From the NCBI RefSeq assembly GCF_013155385.1, contig NZ_JABJUQ010000003.1, positions 1-43,107 on the forward strand: 43,107 bases of DNA. Reading direction: 5' to 3'. The stretch's first letter is position 1, and each line of letters starts with the position of its first letter. Source of the stretch: Bacillus sp. WMMC1349 (GTDB lineage: Bacteria > Bacillota > Bacilli > Bacillales > Bacillaceae). A program made the position numbers and the translations under genes. Below the pieces are notes generated by a model. It was not told where the DNA came from and did not search any database. It was given only the letters and a program-made list of their open reading frames with translations. Shown one piece after another: positions 7,413 through 13,646 of this stretch.

Positions 7413-7450
7413 GTAAATGAATACAATGTATGTAAATGAGTATAATGTAT
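7413..7450. repeat. Two tandem 19-bp repeats at the putative antisense RNA promoter
   Basis: 7413-7431 and 7432-7450 match at 17 of 19 positions (GTAAATGAATACAATGTAT and GTAAATGAGTATAATGTAT). The second carries a TATAAT. It may be a duplicated promoter or an operator. Confidence 0.7.
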
Positions 7451-7476
7451 AAAAAAGAGACTATAATAAAGAAAAA

Positions 7477-7505
7477 GATCGAAGATGCTGGTAACATCTC
7501 CGATC
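7477..7505 (-). terminator. Terminator of the toxin mRNA
   Basis: On the minus strand GATCGGAGATG pairs with CATCTTCGATC (one G-T pair) and is followed by TTTTT. The toxin mRNA would therefore extend about 120 bases past its stop codon, into the antisense RNA region. Confidence 0.75.
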
Positions 7506-7560
7506 GGCGATAGGAGGCTCCTGTAAGGGAGTTCGGCCTTGATCCAAAATTTAATTTTTT

Positions 7561-7608
7561 AAAGTAAGAACGTCAAGATTGGTAGTCGGGGCGTTCTTAC
7601 TTTTTTTT
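7561..7608 (+). terminator. Terminator of the antisense RNA
   Basis: AAAGTAAGAACG and CGTTCTTACTTT form a perfect 12-bp stem followed by a run of T. The T-run also encodes the Lys-rich end of the toxin on the other strand. Confidence 0.85.
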
Positions 7609-7695
7609 GTTCGAGAAACTATGGGCAAGCGTCAATATCCCAACAATCAGGATTCCAAATTGAAACATCAATCCAAGTGCGCTTTCTACAGCCAT
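7597..7695 (-). CDS. Type I toxin, BsrG/TxpA/holin-like family
   Basis: A 32-residue peptide beginning MAVESALGLMFQFGILIVGI and ending in SNKKK. It has one hydrophobic helix, the LM-x(2-3)-FG-x-LI pattern of the TxpA/BsrG/BsrE (Hol_Tox) toxins and a basic tail. The ribosome site GGGGAGGTGAGAAT is excellent but is locked in a 9-bp hairpin (7699-7725), as in known type I toxins. A candidate antisense RNA overlaps its 3' end. On a plasmid such a module would kill cells that lose it. The peptide is identical in both passes (31748-31846). Confidence 0.85.
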   Translation of the reverse strand: MAVESALGLMFQFGILIVGILTLAHSFSNKKK

Positions 7696-7698
7696 ATT

Positions 7699-7725
7699 CT
7701 CACCTCCCCTCTTTCTGGAGGTGAG
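7699..7725 (-). promoter_or_regulatory. Hairpin masking the toxin ribosome site
   Basis: In the toxin mRNA CTCACCTCC pairs perfectly with GGAGGTGAG around a nine-base loop. The 3' arm contains the Shine-Dalgarno sequence, so folding would block translation until the mRNA is processed or remodelled. Confidence 0.8.
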
Positions 7726-7982
7726 CCGAACGCCCCTACAAAGCCGAATCTATCGCTAATTTTTACTTTATAGGAATTTTCTGAAAAACACAAGACTTCC
7801 ATCCCTTTTTGAGAAAGTTCAAACTTTCTGTTCCCACCGATATATATCAGTAGAGTGTGACATTTTAAAATGAAGACCAGATCCCTTTTTAAGGATCTTT
7901 GTATTTGGAATATTGCCTGTGGTATATCATTCACGAAAACATTTAAAACTCTCTCAGAAAACAAAAGAAGGAAAAACAACAT
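7726..7982. other. Toxin promoter region and spacer
   Basis: No gene seen. A minus-strand TATAAA at 7772-7767 with a weak -35 could start the toxin mRNA. Small palindromes (GATATATATC; AGATCC...GGATCT) are present without clear function. Confidence 0.35.
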
Positions 7983-8006
7983 GACCCACGGCTTTCACCG
8001 TAGGTC
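7983..8006 (-). terminator. Probable terminator of the SprT-like gene
   Basis: On the minus strand GACCTACGG and CCGTGGGTC pair with one wobble, followed after a few bases by TTGTTTTTC, just past the gene's stop codon. Confidence 0.6.
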
Positions 8007-8012
8007 TGTCAA

Positions 8013-8663
8013 TTAAGATTCATTGATTAAGATTTCATCGCATTCTACGCATTTTACCGCGATTTCCTTTTTAGAAGATAACACGCGCAGGCTGCACCTA
8101 GGGCAGATCCATTTAAACTTTCTAGGCTTTTTTTCTTCCTGCTGTTCTCCGGATTCATTGTCGCCAGCCCCGCCGTGAAATCCTTTTCGTGCAATACTGA
8201 AGGATTTAGGGTTAATCTTTAATGATTCAATCTTTTTCTTTGTGACCTCTGTCAGCTTTGGAAAAGCCCATCCATATTTTTTATCTGGTTTGTCGTCAGG
8301 GAAGTAAAAGCCGCGCCTCTCGCATTCAGTTTTAAATCTTTTGTTATGATAGGTGCCGTTGCGGGAGCAGTCTTGTATGTTGTGAATTCCATTGTAGAGG
8401 TGAACCATTTCGTGAAGCATCGTGTCCATAGTTTCCATGAACTCAATATCGAGGTATTCGGCTGCGATGTTCAATTCATACCGTCGGTTTTTCCCTTCCT
8501 TGTCGCGCCAGACTTCTTTTGTCGTACACCATCCCATAGATTTACGGTTTCCACTTGTTTGAATGGTGATTGCTGGTTCAGGCAGTTCACCATTGAAAAA
8601 GGCATCATTTAACTTCTTGAAAGCGACATGCAGTTCATTGATGGCTGCTTGAATATTAGTCAT
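8013..8663 (-). CDS. SprT-like zinc metalloprotease
   Basis: 216 residues from the ATG at 8663, which has GGAGG eight bases upstream; a TTG 15 bases earlier (8678) lies within that ribosome site and is rejected. The SprT-like domain carries HEMVH (84-88) and a later His (106, in YHNKRFK) as zinc ligands with catalytic Glu85. The C-terminal part is a zinc ribbon with CPRC and CVEC. The family includes E. coli SprT and eukaryotic Spartan, which digest proteins crosslinked to DNA; plasmid and phage members are usually uncharacterised. On a conjugative plasmid it might clear protein from transferred DNA, which is speculative. Confidence 0.88.
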   Translation of the reverse strand: MTNIQAAINELHVAFKKLNDAFFNGELPEPAITIQTSGNRKSMGWCTTKEVWRDKEGKNRRYELNIAAEYLDIEFMETMDTMLHEMVHLYNGIHNIQDCSRNGTYHNKRFKTECERRGFYFPDDKPDKKYGWAFPKLTEVTKKKIESLKINPKSFSIARKGFHGGAGDNESGEQQEEKKPRKFKWICPRCSLRVLSSKKEIAVKCVECDEILINES

Positions 8664-8732
8664 GAGGAGCGCCTCCAATCTTCATTTACATTAGTAGGGT
8701 TGAACCTATCGAAAAACCCCATTTATACATGT

Positions 8733-8969
8733 TTATTCTCTTTCATTGATTGATTTACTTACAGAAATAGAATTTAATAGGTTGATAACCAATCCCCAAA
8801 CCTCACTAGATGCCTTTATTTCATACTCATTCATCAAAGGAATATAAGCTTCAAGACCTTCTTTTAAACCTTCTTCAGTGGCAAAATAACTCTTCACGGC
8901 ATGGTCAAACTCATTTACATGCTCGATGACAAATTCCCAATCTTCCTTGTAAATTTCTAATTTTCGCAT
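8733..8969 (-). CDS. Small hypothetical protein
   Basis: 78 residues, acidic and helical, with ribosome site GGAGGACAGTAC before the ATG. Begins MRKLEIYKEDWEFVIEHVNE. No family recognised. In the second pass one T is missing in a TTTT run and the frame breaks. Confidence 0.7.
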   Translation of the reverse strand: MRKLEIYKEDWEFVIEHVNEFDHAVKSYFATEEGLKEGLEAYIPLMNEYEIKASSEVWGLVINLLNSISVSKSINERE

Positions 8970-9075
8970 GTACTGTCCTCCTATTGATCAAAGTGTTTGG
9001 ATACACTTCTGTTTTCTTGTCATCTAAATCAATCTCGATAAGTGCCAAAAAACTATACCCTCACAAATCTCTTCT

Positions 9076-9555
9076 TTACGAATGACTTTTCATCAGCATG
9101 ATCTTACCTTGTTTTTGCTCTATTTTATTGACGTATGCAGATAAAAATTTGTCATTAATTTGTTCCGGTATGTAACCGATCCGGTCAGCAATAATGTTTT
9201 CGATCACCCATACCTTGCGAGTGGCTTTTTCGTACTCCTTGTAGCTTTCTTGATGGAACTGATTAAGCTGTTTATCGCTTTGTCCGGCCTGTTCAGCTCG
9301 ATGAATGTTAAGGCGACTATTATATACATTTGAACGGTACTTACGGGCGTATCTTAATAGATAGATGAGTTCAATTGTTTTGGATTTTAATAATTCAAGA
9401 GTCGATTTAAAAATGTCAGCCGGATCAGGTTCATAGGAGAGCGAATGTTTTTTTCGTTGACCGTTTTCCGAGATGTCGTCAAGCTTGAGGGCCATTTCAC
9501 AGTATGAGCAGTAATTTGAAGCAAGTTCTGTACCACAGTAGGTGCATGTTTTCAA
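9076..9555 (-). CDS. Hypothetical zinc-ribbon/helical protein
   Basis: 159 residues from a TTG start behind AAGGAGTGAGCTTAA. The N-terminus has CTYCG and CSYCE, a compact four-cysteine zinc ribbon within the first 20 residues. The rest is charged and helical (about 50-130), possibly coiled coil. Function unknown; it sits between the SprT-like gene and the partition operon on the same strand. Confidence 0.75.
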   Translation of the reverse strand: MKTCTYCGTELASNYCSYCEMALKLDDISENGQRKKHSLSYEPDPADIFKSTLELLKSKTIELIYLLRYARKYRSNVYNSRLNIHRAEQAGQSDKQLNQFHQESYKEYEKATRKVWVIENIIADRIGYIPEQINDKFLSAYVNKIEQKQGKIMLMKSHS

Positions 9556-9647
9556 TTAAGCTCACTCCTTAATTAAATCTTTTGAATAGCCTTCTAATGT
9601 TTTTAGTAATTTCTATTAAAATTCAATTGCTTCCTTTTAACTGGTAT

Positions 9648-10115
9648 TCAAAAAAATAATTCAAAAATCGGTATATTTAAAAATGATATAAAAATTAGAC
9701 ATCCTATGCCAGATATCGCTAATATACTTCCTATACAAGATAATAAGAAGTTTAATCCTATTAATATAATAGAGATATAACGCTTTGTAGATTCATGCCA
9801 CTGTTTACTGAATTCAGCTATAGGTGAAATAATTATATTTAAAGTAAGAATCCACCCTGATAATTTAGTAAGGTTTAAAAAAACAACAAGGACATCCTTA
9901 TCTAACCTATTAAAAGGTATAGTGATCCAGTCGTCACTAAACAAAAAACGAAGCCCTCTAAAATTCGTTTCCGGATAAAAGTCTTGAGGTATCTTTATTT
10001 CTAATAAAAAAATGATTATAACTATAATCGAAAACCAAGGAAAGATGCTATAAATCAACTTTTTTGTTAACCCCTTTGATCCTTGACTCTCACAGAAATA
10101 GTTGTTTTCTTTCAT
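9648..10115 (-). CDS. Hypothetical membrane protein
   Basis: 155 residues; ATG preceded by AGAGAGGAGAAAAC. Three hydrophobic segments (about 22-42, 77-100, 115-150) and few charged residues between them. Base composition is more AT-rich than the partition genes, perhaps a separate acquisition. Possible roles such as exclusion or immunity cannot be judged. Confidence 0.7.
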   Translation of the reverse strand: MKENNYFCESQGSKGLTKKLIYSIFPWFSIIVIIIFLLEIKIPQDFYPETNFRGLRFLFSDDWITIPFNRLDKDVLVVFLNLTKLSGWILTLNIIISPIAEFSKQWHESTKRYISIILIGLNFLLSCIGSILAISGIGCLIFISFLNIPIFELFF

Positions 10116-10158
10116 GTTTTCTCCTCTCTAAAAAAACTAAATCCACTCAGCTATTGCT

Positions 10159-10602
10159 TTAATCATCCTCATCGTCAAAATCCAAGAAGTTATCCTGTGC
10201 AAACTGTAAAACTTTCTTATTCTGTATGAACGGTGCTGTCTCTGTCTCCTCGTTGTCGCCGATCTTTTTGGCCTCATCTTCTTGAGAAGATAGGCGAACA
10301 GCTTTAGCTGGTTCCCTTAGAAGTTGTATAGCTATTTGTCCGATAAGGTGCCGGACTTCCTCACTCTCAAGTTTCTTTTTTTCTCTATAAGTTAAATCAT
10401 TAGGAAGAGGAACGACAATACTGTTCCTCTTCTTATTGGTGAGCGCTTCTGTTTCTATGATATTGATTAGCCGATCAGCAATTTCGCTTCCAAACTTTCG
10501 GCCATGTTGCTTTTTTAATTTGTTGATCTTTTTGATAACGACCTCTGGCGTATCAACAGGCAATCTGAATTGAATTAAGTCCTTTGGTTTGATTTCTTTC
10601 AT
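10159..10602 (-). CDS. parR: ParR-like partition adaptor
   Basis: 147 residues, 15 bases downstream of parM with ribosome site AAAGGTGATGATAAACA. The N-terminal part is basic and could form a small DNA-binding fold (LPVDTPEVVIKKINKLKKQH). The C-terminus is very acidic (LDFDDEDD), as in adaptors that contact actin-like filaments. The gene order parM-parR and the acidic tail support the call; sequence similarity to named ParR proteins is not obvious. It should bind the repeats at 11806-11860 and repress the operon. Confidence 0.7.
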   Translation of the reverse strand: MKEIKPKDLIQFRLPVDTPEVVIKKINKLKKQHGRKFGSEIADRLINIIETEALTNKKRNSIVVPLPNDLTYREKKKLESEEVRHLIGQIAIQLLREPAKAVRLSSQEDEAKKIGDNEETETAPFIQNKKVLQFAQDNFLDFDDEDD

Positions 10603-10617
10603 TGTTTATCATCACCT

Positions 10618-11772
10618 TTATTGGGCAGTTACGGGATTTTCAGACTTTGGTAACTTTATTTCCTTGCTTTGGCAGTAGATTGTTAGGATTTTGTAGTAGG
10701 CCCGTGCAATCATCCAAATGCTGTTATCGACTTTAGGAAATTCAAAAGGGAATTTTGCATCTTCTTTATTAAGTTCTATTAAATAATTTTTTAGAACAAC
10801 CGAGCCGCCACCAATATTGTATGCTTTACGGATATCGGGAACATTTCTCCAAATGCTTTTAATTAGCTTATATTCTTCGTTGGCAAGTGTAGATAATTCC
10901 TCATCTACAATGTCTTTAATGCTTACAGCTTGACCTGCGACATAGATTGTATTTTTTTCCTCAACGTCAGCATTTGTGATTATTTCAACTAGGTCTCTAC
11001 GGCTTTTAATGTTGTAACGGTGCTGAGTATACACTTTTTTAATAATGTTATCTAAAGCTCCAGAAACGCCTTTTTTGATACCATCACTAAATTCGTTATC
11101 AACTTGAGCTTCTTTTGTTATGATCGCACTATCAGTTGAAAGGCCACCAATGTCATTGATTAAAATTGTTTTACCAATGATGCTTTCATCTTTTGTAGAT
11201 CCATCATTATTAGTTGTAAGATCAATATAAGCTGCAAAGCCTTCAGTGTTAACCAAGACATTTTCAAAAGAAATTTCAACAGTTATTCCTTCATAAATAG
11301 GAGTGTTTAAAAACGTCACCTTATGATTTCCAGTTCTTATTTTCTTTCGAAATGCTTTATTTAATCCCCTTTTCGTTTCATCCATTGGAAGACCTGTAGA
11401 GAGTAAATACTTAGCTTTTATGACTTTGTCTTCATCAACTTTAAGATTTTTAGCAGCATCGAGGGCCAATGTAGTAAGCAACATAATTATTGCTTGATCG
11501 TTTTCTGATTTGTCAGTGTCTGGTGTTAATTCTTCATTTACTGTTTGTTTGCTTGCTAGCTTTCCGACTGCTACTTTTTGAACATCCTTTTTTAATGAGG
11601 TGCTTTTTATTTCAACATGAATAGCGTCTAAAGGGTTTTTTTCCATTTCTACAATAGAACGGCTTTCTAACTTTGCAACTACATTAGGTATGTAGAGCTG
11701 ATCTTCGTCTTTAAGGCCTCCTAAATATGCTTTAACTGCATCATTACCAATGTCTACACTTGCTAATCTCAT
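10618..11772 (-). CDS. parM: ParM/Alp-type actin-like plasmid segregation ATPase
   Basis: 384 residues; ATG after GAGGAGGAATCATTC. Actin-fold motifs are in order: phosphate-1 (SVDIGNDAVKAYLG, about 5-18), phosphate-2 (LINDIGGLSTDSA, about 207-219) and adenosine loop (YNIGGGSVVLKNYL, about 319-332). Such proteins polymerise with ATP and push plasmid copies apart, linked by an adaptor bound at a centromere. The type is Firmicutes Alp-like; I cannot say whether it is nearest AlfA, Alp7A or another. The promoter lies within repeats upstream. The second-pass copy is broken by indels. Confidence 0.9.
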   Translation of the reverse strand: MRLASVDIGNDAVKAYLGGLKDEDQLYIPNVVAKLESRSIVEMEKNPLDAIHVEIKSTSLKKDVQKVAVGKLASKQTVNEELTPDTDKSENDQAIIMLLTTLALDAAKNLKVDEDKVIKAKYLLSTGLPMDETKRGLNKAFRKKIRTGNHKVTFLNTPIYEGITVEISFENVLVNTEGFAAYIDLTTNNDGSTKDESIIGKTILINDIGGLSTDSAIITKEAQVDNEFSDGIKKGVSGALDNIIKKVYTQHRYNIKSRRDLVEIITNADVEEKNTIYVAGQAVSIKDIVDEELSTLANEEYKLIKSIWRNVPDIRKAYNIGGGSVVLKNYLIELNKEDAKFPFEFPKVDNSIWMIARAYYKILTIYCQSKEIKLPKSENPVTAQ

Positions 11773-11803
11773 GAATGATTCCTCCTCTTATATTCTTAAC
11801 TTA

Positions 11804-11860
11804 ATTGTAAACAAAATGTATACATTAGTCAAGTGTTAATGTAAACAAAATGTATACATT
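11804..11860 (-). promoter_or_regulatory. parM promoter embedded in direct repeats (candidate parC)
   Basis: On the minus strand TTGACT (11832-11827), a 17-base spacer and TACAAT (11809-11804) form a near-ideal sigma-A promoter. Two identical 21-bp repeats (11806-11826 and 11840-11860, each containing ATGTATACAT) lie 34 bp apart; one fills the spacer and overlaps the -10, the other sits just upstream. This suits a site where the adaptor both anchors the plasmid and represses its own operon. Confidence 0.82.
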
Positions 11861-11874
11861 TTCAAAACAATAAA

Positions 11875-11896
11875 AAACCCCTATCAATAGGGGTTT
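11875..11896 (-). terminator. Terminator facing out of the replication region
   Basis: AAACCCCTAT-CA-ATAGGGGTTT is a perfect 10-bp stem; the T-run (TTTTTT) is on the minus strand. It would stop leftward transcripts from the non-coding region before they reach the parM promoter. Confidence 0.75.
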
Positions 11897-11977
11897 ACGA
11901 ATCTATTAAAAAGGTGTATATTAGTTTTAAAACTTCATACATTTACTAGATTTCAAGAAAAATCGTTTTACATAAAA

Positions 11978-12007
11978 GAAAGAGCGTTGCGCCAACAACA
12001 CTCTTTC
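11978..12007. other. Hairpin in replication region
   Basis: GAAAGAGCGTTG pairs with CAACACTCTTTC at 11 of 12 positions around CGCCAA. Confidence 0.65.
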
Positions 12008-12012
12008 AGATC

Positions 12013-12045
12013 AGCTAGCCCTTCGAGTTCCCCAACTCGCTAGCT
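12013..12045. other. Bulged hairpin in replication region
   Basis: AGCTAG/CTAGCT and CGAGTT/AACTCG form one stem with a five-base bulge and loop CCCC, directly beside the preceding hairpin. Confidence 0.65.
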
Positions 12046-12081
12046 TAATTGGATAGGTCATAGAAGACCTGTATTCATGTT

Positions 12082-12108
12082 TTGATAAAGAATATCTGTC
12101 CCTATAAT
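12082..12108 (+). promoter_or_regulatory. Promoter of a small untranslated RNA
   Basis: TTGATA (12082-12087) and TATAAT (12103-12108) are 15 bases apart; TTTTGA two bases earlier gives 17. The -10 is perfect. Confidence 0.55.
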
Positions 12109-12114
12109 AGCAAT

Positions 12115-12238
12115 AAACCCGCTTAAAAACAAGCTTTTTGTACATATTTTGGACAGTTATTTTTCATCAAAACACGACACTTTTTCCAGTTAAGATGGAT
12201 GTTGGAACCGCTTGGGCTATGCTCAGGCGGTTTTTCTA
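12115..12238 (+). ncRNA. Candidate ~125-nt regulatory RNA in the replication region
   Basis: A transcript from the promoter at 12082-12108 would end at a strong terminator: AACCGCTTGGGC pairs fully with GCTCAGGCGGTT (12206-12217 and 12221-12232, two G-T pairs), loop TAT, then TTTTTC. No ribosome site precedes the short frame inside it. It may be a copy-control or primer-related RNA; function is inferred from location. Confidence 0.55.
12206..12236 (+). terminator. Strong terminator of the candidate RNA
   Basis: Twelve-pair stem with a three-base loop followed by five T; see the RNA entry at 12115. Confidence 0.8.
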
Positions 12239-12464
12239 TTTGTCTAGTACGGAGAGCAATGATCTTATCCTCTACGATAAAAAAAAGGTGTCAGGGGGTT
12301 AGCTGGAGCCAATTTCAAAAAGTCTAGCGTGTCGGGCGATCTTGCTTCATGGATTGTCAGGCAGGGACGGTATGTTTTGTTCCTTTTCGCCATTGGGGAA
12401 AAAAGCGTGTACAAGCCATTGTATGCGTGATAAAAGCTATAAAGTAAAAGGAGGGTTGGACACC

Positions 12465-12512
12465 ATGTCTGTTCGTTCTTTGGACGTACAGAGGGGCTGT
12501 GAGATGATCTAG
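12465..12512 (+). CDS. Possible 15-residue leader peptide
   Basis: A very strong ribosome site (AAAAGGAGGGTTGGACACC) precedes an ATG that opens only 15 codons, MSVRSLDVQRGCEMI, before TAG. It may be a leader peptide controlling downstream RNA folding, or chance. Confidence 0.3.
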   Translation: MSVRSLDVQRGCEMI

Positions 12513-12613
12513 AGATGTTTCTAGTGAAGCTAAGGGAATGGTGCAGTTAATAAGCTCACAGGCGAAAGCAAAACGATGAAGCGCTATACATACGGATACC
12601 AAACGGATACCTG

Positions 12614-12676
12614 AACTCGGTATACCGAGTTTGTCAAAGTGCAGTTTTCTCCCATCGATCAAGGGGGAAAACTGCA
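12614..12676. other. Palindrome plus hairpin in replication region
   Basis: AACTCGGTATACCGAGTT (12614-12631) is a perfect 18-bp palindrome. Eight bases on, TGCAGTTTTCTCCC pairs with GGGGGAAAACTGCA with one wobble (12640-12676). Two direct copies of ACGGATACC lie just upstream (12592-12611). Confidence 0.75.
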
Positions 12677-12931
12677 ACCAGCCGTTTCCAGCCGTTGTCC
12701 TAGCCTGGAATCCGAGTTTGCCAAAACCTTAAATCAAAAACAAGGAAAAACCAATTATTTTCGTTGATTTTTTCTTAAATTGACATTGTTTTATAAACTT
12801 AAATATTAAAAGGTATGGAGTACTCTTAATTTTATTCGGCCTTAGATCTCCTCAATTTTAAATGATTGGCTTTCAGCTTTTTAGGTAAAAAGGCATAGGA
12901 TCTCCTTGCAAAATTAGGCCCTGAATAGGTC

Positions 12932-12959
12932 TTGATTTCATAAGTTGAGGTGATATAAT
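12932..12959 (+). promoter_or_regulatory. Promoter reading into the large dyad and G-rich tract
   Basis: TTGATT, a 16-base spacer ending GGTGA, and TATAAT at 12954-12959. Transcription would start near 12966 and run through the 95-bp dyad into the C-poor tract. Confidence 0.6.
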
Positions 12960-13022
12960 CGTGGTAATAAGGTGGTAATTTAAAGGTATCAAAACCACCA
13001 GATCTATGTAGTGTGGAAGGTG

Positions 13023-13117
13023 GCACATCAATATTTCTCTAAGGACTCGCTCGTGACTTCCCTCTTACTACGTGATAAAGAGGGAAGTCACGAGCGAAAC
13101 AAGAAATATTGATGTGC
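13023..13117. other. 95-bp composite inverted repeat
   Basis: Outer arms GCACATCAATATTTCT / AGAAATATTGATGTGC (16 bp) and inner arms TCGCTCGTGACTTCCCTCTT / AAGAGGGAAGTCACGAGCGA (20 bp) are both perfect, separated by 8 and 4 unpaired bases. No T-run follows, so it is not a terminator. It is the longest dyad in the unit and a good candidate for part of the origin. Confidence 0.85.
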
Positions 13118-13330
13118 AGAGAGAGGATAGAATGGTGGTGGTTTTGGTGCAGTTAGTAAGAGGTGGGGTGGTGAATGAGAGATAAGTTCAAGAGATAAAG
13201 TTCAAGTACAGGGGATGAAGAGAGGAGGTTGGGAGTTTTGAGGTGGTCGGAGGGGTGTAGTGGATACGGTTCATTTTGTGTAGAGAATACCGTGTATGAG
13301 AGGTTGGGGTGGATAAGATAGTTTATTTGT
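13118..13330. other. G-rich, C-poor tract after the dyad
   Basis: The plus strand is rich in GGTGG, GGGG and GAGAG runs. In 13141-13260 I count 52 G against 5 C. RNA copied from here would be purine-rich and could form a stable RNA-DNA hybrid with its template strand. No gene is visible. Confidence 0.7.
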
Positions 13331-13506
13331 GGTCTTTTCCGGGGTACTGAATTCGTTGTGAAGTACAGTCGTCCTAAGGAAAGGTTTTCCCATATATTTT
13401 GGATACGAAGTGAAGAATTACAAATACCACAGCCGTCCATTAGAATAGTTGTTTAAATGTTTTTGGATACGCTAGGATTCTCGATATAGTGAATGGGCCC
13501 CTAAAG

Positions 13507-13522
13507 TGAATAGTACTATTCA
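13507..13522. promoter_or_regulatory. 16-bp palindromic operator candidate before the conjugation operon
   Basis: TGAATAGTACTATTCA followed by AAAA, identical to the site ahead of ssb. An extended -10 (TGGTATATT) lies about 30 bp downstream, so a protein bound here would sit near the -35 region or upstream of it. Confidence 0.7.
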
Positions 13523-13646
13523 AAAACAAAACAATGGATACATTTTATCGTGGTATATTTATGGTATGAAATCGGTATGTATTTTTGAAATTATGCTTGC
13601 TAAACTAAGGAGGTTGAATATTTTAGAAGTTCGGGGGTCTGTGGAA

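Larger units (their letters stand above)
7312..7596. other. Type I antitoxin region upstream of the convergent toxin
   Basis: No protein gene. Contains tandem 19-bp repeats (7413-7450), two TATAAT boxes (7441-7446, 7462-7467), the toxin mRNA terminator (7477-7505) and the antitoxin RNA terminator (7561-7608). Confidence 0.6.
7453..7608 (+). ncRNA. Candidate antisense antitoxin RNA
   Basis: A rightward transcript starting after TATAAT at 7441-7446 (or 7462-7467) would end at the strong terminator 7561-7608 and would overlap the 3' end of the toxin gene and its mRNA tail. This convergent, 3'-overlapping layout is that of txpA/RatA and bsrG/SR4 in B. subtilis. The -35 box is weak and the start is approximate. 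Confidence 0.55.
11897..13505. other. Non-coding, structure-rich presumed replication region
   Basis: About 1.6 kb between the divergent parM and conjugation operons, without a convincing protein gene and without any Rep gene elsewhere in the unit. It contains five sizeable hairpins or palindromes, two sigma-A-like promoters, a terminated small RNA candidate and a G-rich tract. As I recall, the B. subtilis plasmid pLS20 has a 1.1-kb minimal theta replicon with several dyads and no long reading frame, lying between divergent genes; this region has the same character. No perfect DnaA box (TTATCCACA) was seen. Confidence 0.6.

Noticed and set aside
7579..7982. Overlapping 64- and 98-codon frames around the toxin
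   Set aside because: They overlap the toxin, its ribosome-site hairpin and terminators on either strand and have no ribosome sites.
12260..12290. DnaA box near 12275 (TTATCCTCT)
   Set aside because: It differs at two positions from TTATCCACA and stands alone.
12357..13440. Minus-strand frames of 64-106 codons across the non-coding region
   Set aside because: They lack ribosome sites, run through hairpins and the big dyad, and have protein sequence without recognisable features.
11897..13505. Rolling-circle origin
   Set aside because: No HUH or RepL/Rep_trans-type initiator anywhere in the unit and no typical nick-site motif recognised.
13506..13646. Long N-terminus of the MOBC protein from GTG at 13506
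   Set aside because: This start lies inside the operator palindrome and would place the promoter region within the coding sequence.
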